Shown piece by piece: positions 17,852 to 29,803 of a stretch of DNA of 64,000 nucleotides. The number at the start of each line of letters is the position of its first letter. Within the stretch, counting starts at the first letter, position 1. The DNA is from Tsuneonella dongtanensis (GTDB taxonomy: Bacteria; Pseudomonadota; Alphaproteobacteria; Sphingomonadales; Sphingomonadaceae), in contig NZ_CP016591.1 in the NCBI RefSeq assembly GCF_001698205.1, positions 1,178,001-1,242,000 on the forward strand, read 5' to 3'. The position numbers and the translations under genes are program-made. Under the pieces are notes generated by a model, which saw only the letters and a program-made list of their open reading frames with translations, was not told where the DNA came from and did not search any database.

Positions 17852-18460
17852 TTACCTGCGTCGGGGGAGGAGGCCCTGGATGCCGCGCAGGATCGCGCCC
17901 ATGACGAGGAAGAAGCCGGCCAACGCGACAAGCCAGCCGCCCAGCGCGGCCCAGCCGAGCTTCGGCTGATCGAGAAAGAAGTAGGGGTAGAAATCGGTCG
18001 CCGCCCCGACGATCAGCGCGAACGGAGTATAGATCACCGGTGCGATCGTCACGGCGGGAAGGCCGCGCCAGGCGGCGGCTGGTGCATAGGCTAGCCACCA
18101 TCCGATGGCGGCGGCGGGCAAGACGGTATGGAACATGAGGTTGGTCCACCAGTCGAGCCCGATGGGGTGATGCGTCGCCGAAAGCAGCGCATGATAGACC
18201 AGTGCCACGACCGCATAGGCGGTCGCCAGCGACAGGAGCGTCCGCGCGGAAAAGCCGCGGCCGCTCGCCAGCCAGGCGAACATCAGCGCGCCGCCGAGGT
18301 TGGTCCAGATCGTGAAGAAGCGCAGCAGCTTGGCGAATGCGACCAGCGGCGAACCTTCGACCTCAAGGTTGATGGTCGTCTGCAGCGCGACGGTCGCAAG
18401 GCCGGCGGCGGCTATCGCGGCGGCGAGGATACGCGAAAAGGGCGGCGATGGTTGGTCCAT
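17852..18460 (-). CDS. Pr6Pr family membrane protein
   Basis: 202 residues with six predicted transmembrane helices. The blocks FFTIWTNLGGALMFAWL, YHALLSATHHPIGLDWWTN and FHTVLPAAAIGWWLAY, and the repeated aromatic-His pattern, fit the Pr6Pr family. Function unknown; eukaryotic relatives with the same helix pattern (AIG1/FAR-17a) are lipid hydrolases, which is only an analogy. On the minus strand downstream of the catalase gene (32-base gap), so it could be read through from the catalase promoter. Confidence 0.75.
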   Translation of the reverse strand: MDQPSPPFSRILAAAIAAAGLATVALQTTINLEVEGSPLVAFAKLLRFFTIWTNLGGALMFAWLASGRGFSARTLLSLATAYAVVALVYHALLSATHHPIGLDWWTNLMFHTVLPAAAIGWWLAYAPAAAWRGLPAVTIAPVIYTPFALIVGAATDFYPYFFLDQPKLGWAALGGWLVALAGFFLVMGAILRGIQGLLPRRR

Positions 18461-18492
18461 CCCCGCCCTTTATCGAGATTGTCCGGACGTGC

Positions 18493-20106
18493 CTACTTGG
18501 CGGGCATCGGTTCGCGCAGGTCTTCGCTGGCGTTCTTCTGTCCCTCGCCCTTCGCGATCGAGGCGGTTTCGGGCACGCCCAGGTAGCCCGGGATGCTTTC
18601 GGCGCTCGCCATGCCCGGTGCTTCGGACTTGCCGCCTATGAGGTCACGGGTGGCCTTCTCGATGCGATCCCCGATCTCCTTGTCGACATTGCGCCAGTAA
18701 TCGAACGCGCGGACGAGGATCGGCTCGCTCACCCCGTTCGACAGGTGCCCGGCGACGTTGCCGACGAACCGCTCGCGCTGCTCGTCATCCATCACTTCGC
18801 GCACCAGCGCGCCCGGCTGGCTCCAGTCGTCGTCGTCGGGCCGCAGGGTGTAGGCTTGGCGCACCATGTCGCCGTCGGCCATCCAGGTCGCCTCGCCGCC
18901 TACCTGCGGCTGGGCGCCGGGTCCGCCATAGCTGTTGGGCGCATAGACGGGATCGACAGCGTTGACGGTGCGGCCCTGACCGGCGCGCGAATAACTGTGG
19001 ACCTCTGCGTTCTTCGCCTGGTTCACCGGGATCTGCTTGTAATTCACGCCCAGCCGCGCGCGGTGGGCGTCGGCATACGAGAACCCGCGGGCGAGCAGCA
19101 TCTTGTCCGGGCTTAGGCCGATCCCGGGGACCATGTTGTTCGGCTCGAAAGCCAGCTGCTCGATCTGCGTGTCCCAATCGATCGGGTTGGTCGTGAGCGT
19201 GAGCTTGCCGACCTCGATCAGGGGATAGTCGCCGTGCGGCCATACCTTGGTCAGGTCGAACGGGTTGATGCGATAGGTCTTGGCATCCTCGAAGGGCATG
19301 ACCTGGAACTTGAGCGTCCAGCTCGGATATTCGCCCTTCGCGATATGCTCGAACAGGTCGCGGCGGTGATAGTCGCCGTCGATCCCGGCCATGCGGTCGG
19401 CCTCGTCCTGGGTCAGGTGGGCGTTGCCGCTTTCGGTGCCCTGATCGGTCATGAAGTGCCACTTGACCCAGAACTTCTCGCCCGCCTCGTTGACGAGCAT
19501 GTACGTGTGGCTGCCGTAGCCGTTCATCTCGCGCCAGTTCTTGGGAATGCCTCGGTCGCCCATCAGGTAGGTGACCTGGTGCGCGCTTTCCGGGCTCAGC
19601 GTCCAGAAATCCCACTGCATGTCGTGGTCGCGCAGGCCGTTGTCCGCACGGCGCTTCTGGCTGCGGATGAAGTGCTGGAATTTCAGCGGATCGCGGATGA
19701 AGAAGATCGGCGTGTTGTTGCCGACCATGTCGAAATTGCCGTCCTCGGTGTAGAATTTCACCGAGAAGCCGCGCGGGTCGCGCCACGTGTCCGGGCTGCC
19801 GCGCTCGCCCGCGACGGTGCTGAAACGCATCGCGGTCTCGGTCTTCGCGCCCGGCTGGAGGAACTTGGCCTTGGTGTACTGCGAGACGTCGTTCGTCACT
19901 TCGAAATGGCCGAACGCGCCCGAGCCCTTGGCGTGCGGCTGGCGCTCGGGGATCCGCTCGCGGTTGAAGTTCGCCATCTGCTCGATCAGGTAGTGGTCGT
20001 TGAGCACGATGGGGCCATCGCGGCCGATGGTGAGCGAATGCTCGTCCGACTGTACGGGGATGCCGGCATCGGTGGTGGTGACGGGGATTCGGGGTGTGTC
20101 GGCCAT
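18493..20106 (-). CDS. monofunctional heme catalase
   Basis: Converts hydrogen peroxide to water and oxygen. 537 residues. Distal histidine lies in [16 protein letters not shown], the distal asparagine in [15 protein letters not shown], and the proximal tyrosine ligand in [14 protein letters not shown]. The C-terminal tail of about 40 residues is Ser/Glu-rich. The length suits a small- to mid-subunit enzyme, not the 750-residue KatE group. Preceded by an EcfG-like promoter match at 20139-20164. It lies just downstream of katG, separated by katG's terminator, so the two catalases are transcribed separately. Confidence 0.95.
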   Translation of the reverse strand: MADTPRIPVTTTDAGIPVQSDEHSLTIGRDGPIVLNDHYLIEQMANFNRERIPERQPHAKGSGAFGHFEVTNDVSQYTKAKFLQPGAKTETAMRFSTVAGERGSPDTWRDPRGFSVKFYTEDGNFDMVGNNTPIFFIRDPLKFQHFIRSQKRRADNGLRDHDMQWDFWTLSPESAHQVTYLMGDRGIPKNWREMNGYGSHTYMLVNEAGEKFWVKWHFMTDQGTESGNAHLTQDEADRMAGIDGDYHRRDLFEHIAKGEYPSWTLKFQVMPFEDAKTYRINPFDLTKVWPHGDYPLIEVGKLTLTTNPIDWDTQIEQLAFEPNNMVPGIGLSPDKMLLARGFSYADAHRARLGVNYKQIPVNQAKNAEVHSYSRAGQGRTVNAVDPVYAPNSYGGPGAQPQVGGEATWMADGDMVRQAYTLRPDDDDWSQPGALVREVMDDEQRERFVGNVAGHLSNGVSEPILVRAFDYWRNVDKEIGDRIEKATRDLIGGKSEAPGMASAESIPGYLGVPETASIAKGEGQKNASEDLREPMPAK

Positions 20107-20138
20107 GGGTGCGATCCTTGCAAAGAGCTGACTCCTGC

Positions 20139-20164
20139 TACGGTCGGCGCGCGTGTTCCGTTCC
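20139..20164 (-). promoter_or_regulatory. candidate EcfG-dependent promoter of the catalase gene
   Basis: On the minus strand GGAAC (20164-20160), a 17-base spacer, then CGTA (20142-20139). The alphaproteobacterial EcfG consensus is GGAAC-N16/17-CGTT, so nine of nine bases match except the last of the -10 element. The ATG of the catalase is 33 bases downstream. The cognate sigma factor is encoded at 63321-63932 in the same window. Confidence 0.5.
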
Positions 20165-20212
20165 TGCGATTAAAAACGCGATGCTGATCGGGATGGTCGA
20201 TCAACGAAAAGA

Positions 20213-20236
20213 CCCCCGGCAGCGGACTGCCGGGGG
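20213..20236 (-). terminator. intrinsic terminator of katG
   Basis: CCCCCGGCAG and CTGCCGGGGG form a perfect 10-bp stem with a CGGA loop. On the minus strand the stem is followed by TCTTTTCG, and it lies 30 bases past the katG stop, just before the catalase promoter region. Confidence 0.88.
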
Positions 20237-20265
20237 CCTCTTTGCAACCCGAAGGTCGATGGTTG

Positions 20266-22596
<2,331 letters not shown>

Positions 22597-22727
22597 TCAA
22601 ACGCGATTGAACGCCTGGATCGATTACCGGCCTGAAGCGTATCAGTTCGTCGCAGAGGTGATGAAAGGCCTTCGCATGGCGATGCTTTCTGCTAATGCGA
22701 CCCTTTAGCAACAAGGAAAGACCTTTC

Positions 22728-23240
22728 ATGCGCAAGATCGTTATGGCCTCCGTCCTGGCTGGTTCTGTCGCCGTCCTCGCCGCCTGTTCGGGCGGTGCCG
22801 ACGAAGCCACCGTCGAGGGCGAAACTGCCGCTCCGGCCGCCACCGAGACCGTCGCTGCCGCCCCGGTTGCGCCGACGATCGTCGATGCCAACACCGCGAC
22901 CGAGCAGCAGCTTGCCGGCATCGCCGGTGTCACTCCCGAGATCGCCAAGGCGATCGTCGACGGTCGCCCCTACGCCGACGTCGTCGCGTTCGATGCGGCG
23001 CTCAAGAAGGTCATGGCGCCCGAAGCGGCGACGAGCCTGCTGCGCCAGCTCTTCGTGCCGGTGAACCTCAACACCGCGAGCGAGGACGCGATCAAGCTGA
23101 TCCCGGGCATGACCGACAAGATGGTCGGTGAGTTCCTCGAATATCGCCCCTACGCCGACATGGCCGAATTCGACCGCGAGATCGGCAAGTACGTCGACGA
23201 GGCCGAAGTCGCGCGCCTGCGCAGCTACACTACGCTCTAA
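22728..23240 (+). CDS. helix-hairpin-helix lipoprotein (ComEA-like repeats)
   Basis: 170 residues. Signal peptide with lipobox LAAC (about residue 17-20), an Ala/Thr/Glu linker, then two helix-hairpin-helix units: NTATEQQLAGIAGVTPEIAKAI with GRPYADV, and LNTASEDAIKLIPGMTDKMV with YRPYADM. HhH pairs of this kind bind DNA in ComEA, but here the protein is a lipoprotein and no competence genes are close; it may instead act in protein contacts. ATG 22728 follows AAGGAAAG. The stop shares CTAA at 23237-23240 with the convergent msrQ. Confidence 0.8.
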   Translation: MRKIVMASVLAGSVAVLAACSGGADEATVEGETAAPAATETVAAAPVAPTIVDANTATEQQLAGIAGVTPEIAKAIVDGRPYADVVAFDAALKKVMAPEAATSLLRQLFVPVNLNTASEDAIKLIPGMTDKMVGEFLEYRPYADMAEFDREIGKYVDEAEVARLRSYTTL

Positions 23241-23866
23241 ATAGGCCTCTGACGATACTGCAGCGCGATCCTGGCCCCTTCGATGGCGGCCAGGATCGCG
23301 ATGTGCGCATAGGCGACGAACGGATCGAATGCCGTCAGCGCCCAGTGCACGAACACCAGCACCGCCGCCGGATAGACCAGGCGGTGGAGCCGCTTCCAGG
23401 CCCGCTTTAGCCTGCGGACCGACACGTCGTTCGACGTGACCGCCAGCGGCACGAACAGCGCCAGCGCCAGCCAGCCGGTGAGCAAATCGGCGCCGCCCGC
23501 TTCCTCCACGACCTTGGCGAGCGAAGCCTTGTCGGCAAGGTAGATCACGGTGTGCCCCGCGGCATAGGCGAAGCTCGCCACCCCGAGGTCGCGCCGCCTG
23601 AGCAGCAGCCAGCGCGTGAACGGGTTCGTTCCGATCGCCAGCCGCAGCGGCGTCACCGCCAGCGTGCCGAGGAGCAGCCACGCGGCCCAGTCCCCGCTGT
23701 CCTTGACCGCATGGCCGAAGCCGTAGGCATCGGGCGTCATCGTCCAGCGCCAGCCGATCCACAGGCCCGGCAGGGCCAGGATCAGCCAAAGGAGCGGTCT
23801 CGCGCTTGGTCCGCGCTTCGTCACCGGACCAGGCCGGATCTCGGAACCCTGACTTGAACTGCCCAT
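23237..23866 (-). CDS. msrQ: MsrQ-like heme-binding membrane subunit
   Basis: 209 residues, about six transmembrane helices of the ferric-reductase-like (YedZ/MsrQ) type. Heme-ligand histidines are visible in YAAGHTVIYL, WKRLHRLVY and VFVHWALTAF. MsrQ passes electrons from the quinone pool to periplasmic MsrP, which repairs oxidised methionines. The partner msrP is not next to it in this window. Start chosen at ATG 23866 because it leaves a 9-base gap to the divergent TspO-like gene; ATG 23887 would overlap it. Confidence 0.85.
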   Translation of the reverse strand: MGSSSQGSEIRPGPVTKRGPSARPLLWLILALPGLWIGWRWTMTPDAYGFGHAVKDSGDWAAWLLLGTLAVTPLRLAIGTNPFTRWLLLRRRDLGVASFAYAAGHTVIYLADKASLAKVVEEAGGADLLTGWLALALFVPLAVTSNDVSVRRLKRAWKRLHRLVYPAAVLVFVHWALTAFDPFVAYAHIAILAAIEGARIALQYRQRPI

Positions 23867-23875
23867 TACACGCTC

Positions 23876-24679
23876 ATGAGTTTGCATTCCGACGAAGCCG
23901 GCGCCAGCGCCTTAAGACCCGTCGCACAAAAAGTCGCCGTCCTGATGGCGGTGATCCTGCAGATCGGGGCAGGCTTCCTGCCGCGTCTCGGCATCGGGCA
24001 GGAAGTCGGTGCGCGCTCCGACACGGTGGACACGCTCGTGACCCCTGCGGGCTGGGCGTTCGCCATCTGGGGGCCGCTGTTCGCCGGCGCGGTCCTGTTC
24101 TCGATATACCAGTTGCTTCCGGCACAACGAGCCGACCGCCTGCTGGACCGGGTGGCATGGCCCGCGGCGGGGACCTTCGCAGCCAACGGGGTATGGTCGC
24201 TGTACGTCCAGACCGCCGCGATCGACGCGGTATCGGTCGTCATCATCGCCGCCAGCCTCGCATGCGCCCTCATCGCCTATCGCCGGATCGCGCGCTTCGA
24301 ACGGCCGCTCGCGACGAGGGAACGGTGGCTGGTCATGCTGCCGCTCAGCGCCCTGGCCGCCTGGCTGACGGCGGCGACGATCGTCAACGTGACCTCTGCC
24401 CTGACATTCTACGGCTGGGGTGGAAACGGCAGCCAGCCCGCGCTGGCCGCGGCGATCATAATCGTGGGCGGGGTGATCGCGGCGCTTGCCGTTTACCGGG
24501 AGCGCGGAAACCCGGTCTACGCGGCCGTGTTCCTCTACGCCCTTTTTGCGATCCATGCGGATGGCGGGCAACGTGCGTCGCTGGTGGCGTTCGCGACCCT
24601 CGCAGCCGCGCTCACGGTCATATTCGCAACGGTCGCCGCACTGCGCCACGTCGACAATCGGCGCCGCTGGTTCGGCTAA
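23876..24679 (+). CDS. TspO/MBR-like polytopic membrane protein
   Basis: 267 residues with about eight hydrophobic segments. The block TPAGWAFAIWGPLFAGAVLF and the later NGVWSLYVQ and LTFYGWGGN segments resemble the long (about 250-residue) branch of tryptophan-rich sensory proteins; classical TspO has about 160 residues and five helices. TspO proteins bind tetrapyrroles and influence stress and light responses; any such role here is inference. Its start lies nine bases from the divergent msrQ start, leaving almost no space for two separate promoters. Confidence 0.65.
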   Translation: MSLHSDEAGASALRPVAQKVAVLMAVILQIGAGFLPRLGIGQEVGARSDTVDTLVTPAGWAFAIWGPLFAGAVLFSIYQLLPAQRADRLLDRVAWPAAGTFAANGVWSLYVQTAAIDAVSVVIIAASLACALIAYRRIARFERPLATRERWLVMLPLSALAAWLTAATIVNVTSALTFYGWGGNGSQPALAAAIIIVGGVIAALAVYRERGNPVYAAVFLYALFAIHADGGQRASLVAFATLAAALTVIFATVAALRHVDNRRRWFG

Positions 24680-24688
24680 TGTCCGCGG

Positions 24689-25771
24689 CTAGCGCGGGCC
24701 GACCTGCGCGCGGTCCAGCAGTTTGTGATCAGCCAGCACCAGCGCCATCATCGCCGCGACCACGGGTGTGCCGCGGATACCGACGCAGGGGTCATGGCGG
24801 CCCTTGGTGCGGATTTCCGTGGCGTTGCCCTCTCGGTCGATCGTCTCGACAGGGGTGAGGATCGAACTGGTCGGCTTGAACGCCACGCGGCAGACCACGG
24901 GCTGCCCGGTGCTGATGCCGCCCGCGATCCCGCCCGCGTGATTGGCCTCGAAGCGCGGGCCGTCGTTGCCGGGGCGCCCAGGACGCATTGCGTCGGCGTT
25001 CTGCTCGCCGGTCAGTCGCGCGGCGGCGAACCCGTCGCCGATCTCCACCGCCTTGACCGCGTTGATCCCCATCATGCCGCCCGCAAGGTCGGCATCGAGC
25101 TTGGCATAGATCGGCGCCCCCCATCCGGCAGGGACGCCGTGCGCCACGCATTCCACCACCGCGCCGAGCGAGGAGCCGGCGAGCCGCGCCTCGTCGACCA
25201 TCGCGGCCCAGCGCTGGGCCGCCTCGGCGTCGGGGCACCAGAAGGGGTTGTTGCCGACCTCCGACGGGTCGAAATTCGCGCGGTCGATGCCGTCGCCGCC
25301 GATCTCGACGACGTAGGCCTCGATCCGCACCTCGGGGATGACCAGGCGCGCCACCGCCCCCGCCGCGACCCGCGCCGCGGTCTCGCGCGCGGACGAGCGC
25401 CCGCCGCCGCGATAGTCGCGAAAACCGTACTTGGCGTCGTAGGCATAGTCGGCGTGGCCCGGGCGATAGGCCTTGGCGACCTCGGAATAGTCCTTCGAAC
25501 GCTGGTCTACGTTCTCGATCATCAGGCTGATCGGCGTGCCGGTCGTCTTGCCCTCGAACACACCCGACAGCACGCGCACCGCGTCGGGTTCCTGCCGCTG
25601 GGTGGTGAACTTGTTCTGCCCCGGCCGCCGCGCGTCGAGCCAGGGCTGGATGTCCGCCTCGCTCAGCGAAAGGCCCGGAGGACATCCGTCGACCACCGCG
25701 CCCAGCGCCGGCCCGTGGCTTTCGCCCCAGGTCGTCATGCGGAATACGCGTCCGAAGGTGTTCCAGCTCAT
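24689..25771 (-). CDS. aroC: chorismate synthase
   Basis: Last step of the shikimate pathway: EPSP to chorismate, with reduced FMN as cofactor. 360 residues, normal length. [20 protein letters not shown] at the N-terminus, [14 protein letters not shown] and [17 protein letters not shown] are the family signatures. ATG 25771 is preceded by GAAAGG. Single gene, convergent with the TspO-like gene (9 bases between stops). It supplies pheA in the same window. Confidence 0.97.
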   Translation of the reverse strand: MSWNTFGRVFRMTTWGESHGPALGAVVDGCPPGLSLSEADIQPWLDARRPGQNKFTTQRQEPDAVRVLSGVFEGKTTGTPISLMIENVDQRSKDYSEVAKAYRPGHADYAYDAKYGFRDYRGGGRSSARETAARVAAGAVARLVIPEVRIEAYVVEIGGDGIDRANFDPSEVGNNPFWCPDAEAAQRWAAMVDEARLAGSSLGAVVECVAHGVPAGWGAPIYAKLDADLAGGMMGINAVKAVEIGDGFAAARLTGEQNADAMRPGRPGNDGPRFEANHAGGIAGGISTGQPVVCRVAFKPTSSILTPVETIDREGNATEIRTKGRHDPCVGIRGTPVVAAMMALVLADHKLLDRAQVGPR

Positions 25772-26021
25772 GGGCCTTTCCATAGCCCGAATGATGGTCA
25801 TGTCGAGCGATGCAGATTTTGCTGTCCTACAAGGCTGCATTTGTGTCAGGCGGGAAGGCCATGTTCGCGCCCTGTTCCTTCTCGTCCCACGTCGACAGGG
25901 TTGAAGTCGTGATACGTGATCGGGTGGCCGGTTTCAGGTGTAGACTTCGTGTCGCCTTTCGCTTGCGGAGAACGCCGCGCACCGACTGGTCAAGCGCGCT
26001 TCGCTCGGGCACGAACCGGCC

Positions 26022-26618
26022 ATGATTGCCAAGCTGAAGGGTATCCTCGACGAAACCGGCACCGACTGGGCGGTGATCGACGTCGCGGGCGTCGGCTACC
26101 TCGTCCACTGCTCGTCGAAGACGCTGGCCGCGCTTGGCGAAGCGGGCGAGGCGTGCACGGTCTACACCGACCTGCAGGTGTCCGAGAACGACATGCGCCT
26201 GCTCGGCTTCGCCAGCGGGACGGAGCGCGACTGGTTCCGCCTGCTCACGCAGGTGCAGGGCGTGGGCAGCAAGGTCGCGCTGGCGATCCTCTCGGCGCTC
26301 AGCCCCGAAGAACTGCAACGCGCCTGCGCCGCGCAGGACGCCGCCAGCGTGGCCCGCGCGCAAGGCGTCGGGCCGAAGCTGGCCGGCCGCATCGTCAACG
26401 AGCTGAAGGACAAGGCCGGCGCGTTGCCTTTGGGCGCTGGTGTCGCCATGCCGATGCCGAAAGGCGGGGCGAGCGCCGACGCGGTCAGCGCGCTTCAGAA
26501 CCTCGGCTTCAAGCCCCAGATCGCCGCCGCCGCCGTCGCCCGCGCGATCGACGAACTGGGCGAATGTGCAGCGGAAAGCGACTTGATCAGGATTGCGTTA
26601 AGAAGGGCCGCAGGATGA
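26022..26618 (+). CDS. ruvA: Holliday junction branch-migration protein RuvA
   Basis: Binds four-way DNA junctions and recruits RuvB. 198 residues: N-terminal OB fold ([16 protein letters not shown]), helix-hairpin-helix pair ([17 protein letters not shown] and [16 protein letters not shown], followed by NELKDK), a Gly/Pro/Met-rich linker and the C-terminal RuvB-binding domain ([11 protein letters not shown]). First gene of ruvA-doxX-ruvB; ruvC is not directly upstream, where 250 bases (25772-26021) show no convincing gene. Confidence 0.97.
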   Translation: MIAKLKGILDETGTDWAVIDVAGVGYLVHCSSKTLAALGEAGEACTVYTDLQVSENDMRLLGFASGTERDWFRLLTQVQGVGSKVALAILSALSPEELQRACAAQDAASVARAQGVGPKLAGRIVNELKDKAGALPLGAGVAMPMPKGGASADAVSALQNLGFKPQIAAAAVARAIDELGECAAESDLIRIALRRAAG

Positions 26619-27031
26619 ATGTAAAACTCGCCAGTTTTTCCCGGTTCAGCGACCTTACGCTGTTCGGTCTGCGCGCGCTGACCGGCGCCTTCCTCGTCCA
26701 CGAGACCTGGGACAATGTCTCCAGCGCCGTGCGGATGGCGGAGTTCGTGAAATTTCTCGACCAGTTCGGATTCCCCGCGCCGCAGCTTATGGCCCCGCTC
26801 TCGGTGGCGATCCAGTTCGGTTGCGGGATACTGTTGATCCTGGGCCTGTTCACGCGCGTTGCCGGCCTGCTGATCGCGGCGAACTTCGTCGTGGCGGTCG
26901 CGATGGTCCATTGGAGCGAGCCGTTCCGCGGCTGGTGGCCGGCGATCGTGCTGGTGTTCCTGGGCCTCCATTTCGCTGCGGCCGGATCGGGCAAGTTCGG
27001 GATCGACGCCATGTGGGGCAAGCGAGGGTGA
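26615..27031 (+). CDS. DoxX family membrane protein
   Basis: 138 residues, four transmembrane helices, with [37 protein letters not shown] and [17 protein letters not shown], the usual DoxX pattern. DoxX proteins are linked to redox and thiosulfate metabolism; the precise role of this one is unknown. It is inserted between ruvA and ruvB, overlapping both by four bases (ATGA at the start, GTGA at the end), so it is translationally coupled to DNA-repair genes. Confidence 0.88.
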   Translation: MNVKLASFSRFSDLTLFGLRALTGAFLVHETWDNVSSAVRMAEFVKFLDQFGFPAPQLMAPLSVAIQFGCGILLILGLFTRVAGLLIAANFVVAVAMVHWSEPFRGWWPAIVLVFLGLHFAAAGSGKFGIDAMWGKRG

Positions 27032-28062
27032 CGGAACCCGTTCCTCTCCATACCCCCCAGCGCCAGCCGGAGGACCCGGACGCCGCGCTGCGGCCGAAGT
27101 CGCTCGGCGAGTTCGTCGGGCAGGAGGCGGCGCGGGAGAACCTGCGCGTGTTCGTCGATGCGGCCAAGGCGCGCGGCGAGGCGATGGACCACGTGCTGTT
27201 CTTCGGTCCGCCGGGTCTCGGCAAGACGACGCTCGCGCAGATCGTGGCGAAGGAACTCGGGGTGGGGTTCCGCGCAACATCTGGCCCGGTGATCGCCAAG
27301 GCGGGCGATCTGGCCGCGTTGCTCACCAACCTGGAAGCGAACGATGTCCTCTTCATCGACGAGATCCACCGGCTCAATCCGGTGGTCGAGGAGGTGCTCT
27401 ATCCCGCGATGGAGGATCGCGCGCTCGACCTGATCATCGGCGAGGGGCCGTCCGCGCGCTCGGTGCGGATCGACCTGCCGCCGTTCACGCTGATCGGCGC
27501 GACGACCCGGCAGGGACTGTTGACCACGCCGCTGCGCGACCGGTTCGGCATCCCGGTGCGGCTCAATTTCTACACCGTCGAGGAGCTCGAACGGGTGGTG
27601 ACGCGCGGGGCGGGACTGCTTGGCCTTCCGCTCGGTCCGGGCGGTGCGCGCGAGATCGCCCGCCGCAGCCGCGGCACACCGCGCGTGGCAGGCCGGCTTC
27701 TGCGCCGGGTGCGCGACTTCGCGCACGTGCAGGGCGACGTTGCGGTGACTGCGGGGGTGGCCGATGCCGCGCTCACCCGGCTGGAGATCGACAACCTCGG
27801 CCTCGACGCGATGGACCGGCGTTACCTCCGCATGATCGCGGGCACCTACAAGGGCGGGCCGGTGGGGGTCGAGACGCTGGCCGCAGGGCTTTCCGAGCCG
27901 CGCGACACGATCGAGGAAGTGATCGAGCCGTACCTGATCCAGCTCGGCCTCGTCGCCCGCACTGCCCGCGGGCGCTGCCTCAATGATGCGGGCTGGCAGC
28001 ATCTCGAAATGCAGCCGCCCGCAGGCTCGCAGACAGGCCTGTTCGACCTCGGCGACAAGTGA
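27028..28062 (+). CDS. ruvB: Holliday junction helicase RuvB
   Basis: AAA+ ATPase motor of branch migration, 344 residues. Walker [10 protein letters not shown], Walker B VLFIDEIH, sensor 1 GATTRQG, arginine finger region PLRDRFG, and the C-terminal winged-helix part with RTARGRCL. The GTG start at 27028 overlaps the doxX stop. A long gene-free stretch (28063-28320, 258 bases) follows. Confidence 0.97.
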   Translation: MTEPVPLHTPQRQPEDPDAALRPKSLGEFVGQEAARENLRVFVDAAKARGEAMDHVLFFGPPGLGKTTLAQIVAKELGVGFRATSGPVIAKAGDLAALLTNLEANDVLFIDEIHRLNPVVEEVLYPAMEDRALDLIIGEGPSARSVRIDLPPFTLIGATTRQGLLTTPLRDRFGIPVRLNFYTVEELERVVTRGAGLLGLPLGPGGAREIARRSRGTPRVAGRLLRRVRDFAHVQGDVAVTAGVADAALTRLEIDNLGLDAMDRRYLRMIAGTYKGGPVGVETLAAGLSEPRDTIEEVIEPYLIQLGLVARTARGRCLNDAGWQHLEMQPPAGSQTGLFDLGDK

Positions 28063-28320
28063 TTCGCGGTTAACGCCAAATTGACCCTGTTCCTCCGCGT
28101 TCTGCGGCCGAACGGTTAACCGGCGTTAGAAAACCGGTTCCGGATTGGGACAGACCCGGCCCGCGAACCCCGGTGGGTCTCGAAAAGAGGAGTTCGGCCG
28201 AGTTTTTCTTGGTTAATTCAATTGTCGGTAAGGAGTGGCTGCCGTTTCCTGATGCGACAGGGGCCTAATTCCGCCGGAGCCGCCGGCAGGGAGTCCCCGC
28301 AGGAAACGAAGGTACTGCCC

Positions 28321-29784
28321 ATGTCGGTCAAGATGGCCCTGGCGAAACTGTCTGCAACCGCTGCCGGAACCGCGCTGCTCGTGGGCGGCGCTGCCCATGT
28401 CGCCGAGACGCAGGCCGCGGGCCCGAAGCAGGTCAAGTCGGTCAAGTCGGTGAAGGCGCAGCCGGTCAAGTACGTCAAGCAACGTACGGTGACGCACCGC
28501 CATGAGCCCCGGCCCGTCAAGCGTAAGCGCACCATCGTGAAGCGCGAGATCGAGTGCGTGCCTGCGGGTCCTGCGGCGATCGGTGCCTACGGTGCCACGT
28601 CGGGCATGGCGCACGGTCCGGCCCATGGAGCCCACGGCGCGATCGACCCGAATTGCCCGCCTACCTACGCCTATGCGATGGCCCCGATCGCTCTTCCGCC
28701 CCCGGCCCCGGTCGGCGGCGGCAGCAGCGGCGGCGTGACCGTGATCGGCGGCAGCGGCGGCTTCGGCGGCGGCTTTGGCGGCGGGTTCTTCGGCGGGTTC
28801 TTCGGCGGGGGCGGTTCGAGCGGCGGCAGCGTGACCGTGACCTCGACGACTTCTACCTCCACCTCGGGCAGCAGCAGCGGCGATTTCCCGTCGCCACCTC
28901 CGCCCTCGAGCAGCGGAGATTTCCCTCCGGGTGCGCCGCCTTCGAGCAGCGGCGATCCCTCACCGCCGCCTCCGTCGAGCAGCGGCTCGTCGAGCGGCAT
29001 CAGCATTGTCATCAACAATAACAACAACAACAACAACAGTTCGAACAACTCGTCGAACCAGAACCAGAGCCAGTCCAGCACGTCGAGCTCGGGCAATGTC
29101 AGCTCCACGTCGGGCAATGTGTCGTCGAGCTCGGGGAATGTGAGCTCGAGCTCAGGAAACGTGTCATCGAGTTCGGGCAATGTCTCGAGTTCCTCGTCGA
29201 CATCGTCGGGCAACGTCTCCTCGTCATCGGGCAACGTCTCCAGCTCGTCGGGCAACTATTCGAGTACGTCGACCTCGACCTCGGGCAACGTCAGTTCGTC
29301 GTCCTCGTCATCGTCTTCCAGCTCTTCGTCGTCTTCCTCTTCCTCGAGCAGCAGCAGCTCCAGCTCGGGCGGCACTTCGGGCAAGCCCGGATATGGCTCG
29401 TCCGGTGGCCACGCATCGTCCAGCTATGGATCGTCAGGCCATGGCTCCTCGAGCCGCGGCTCGTCCGGGTGGGGCGGATCGAACGGGTCGAGCGGCAGCT
29501 CGTCGGGCAGCAGCAGCGGATCGAGCAGCAGCAGCGGCATGTCGACGAGCGGTTCAAGCTCGGGCAACATGACCACCTCGACCAGCGGCTCGTCCTCGTC
29601 GTCGAGCTCCTCATCGTCGAGCTCCAGCTCGTCCTCGAGCGGGTCGTCGTCGGGATCGTCGAGCGGCTGGCATGGCTCTTCAAGCGGCACGCCCGTTCCC
29701 GCGCCGCCGATGACGATACTGTTCGGTGCAGCCGCAGCAGCAGCACTCGTGCGGCGCAAGAAAAAGGCCAAGCAGGCGGGCTGA
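28321..29784 (+). CDS. serine-rich repeat surface protein with PEP-CTERM-like sorting signal
   Basis: 487 residues. Signal peptide (about 1-33), a Lys/Val-rich segment with VKSVK repeats, a glycine-rich region (GGFGGGFGGGFFGGFFGGGG), Pro/Ser units (SSSGDFPSPPPP type, about four), a run of eight Asn, about nine SSGNVSS units, then pure serine tracts (one over 20 residues, another about 17), and a C-terminal tripartite signal TPVPAPP, hydrophobic helix, RRKKKAK. This end fits the PEP-CTERM class cleaved by exosortase, so the protein is probably sorted to the surface and possibly glycosylated on serine. ATG 28321 has GAAGG upstream. No exosortase in the window. Function unknown. Confidence 0.75.
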   Translation: MSVKMALAKLSATAAGTALLVGGAAHVAETQAAGPKQVKSVKSVKAQPVKYVKQRTVTHRHEPRPVKRKRTIVKREIECVPAGPAAIGAYGATSGMAHGPAHGAHGAIDPNCPPTYAYAMAPIALPPPAPVGGGSSGGVTVIGGSGGFGGGFGGGFFGGFFGGGGSSGGSVTVTSTTSTSTSGSSSGDFPSPPPPSSSGDFPPGAPPSSSGDPSPPPPSSSGSSSGISIVINNNNNNNNSSNNSSNQNQSQSSTSSSGNVSSTSGNVSSSSGNVSSSSGNVSSSSGNVSSSSSTSSGNVSSSSGNVSSSSGNYSSTSTSTSGNVSSSSSSSSSSSSSSSSSSSSSSSSSGGTSGKPGYGSSGGHASSSYGSSGHGSSSRGSSGWGGSNGSSGSSSGSSSGSSSSSGMSTSGSSSGNMTTSTSGSSSSSSSSSSSSSSSSSGSSSGSSSGWHGSSSGTPVPAPPMTILFGAAAAAALVRRKKKAKQAG

Positions 29785-29803
29785 GCCTCGAAGCAGGACC
29801 GCC

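Noticed and set aside
22661-22729. Distant inverted repeat ATGAAAGG / CCTTTCAT before the HhH lipoprotein gene, covering its start codon
   Set aside because: Only 8 pairs across a 53-base loop; chance is too likely to claim a regulatory fold.
25772-26021. Possible small gene between aroC and ruvA (frame from 25810)
   Set aside because: No ribosome site or recognisable motif; composition is Arg-rich as in non-coding frames.
28063-28135. CtrA-like half-sites (TTAAC spaced from TTGA or TTAG) upstream of the serine-rich gene
   Set aside because: Matches to TTAA-N7-TTAA are imperfect, so they are not supported as sites.
28999-29036. AAC triplet run (poly-Asn) as a slippage hot spot or CRISPR-like repeat
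   Set aside because: It is in frame within a repetitive coding region; no spacers or palindromic repeats. No CRISPR array was seen anywhere in the window.
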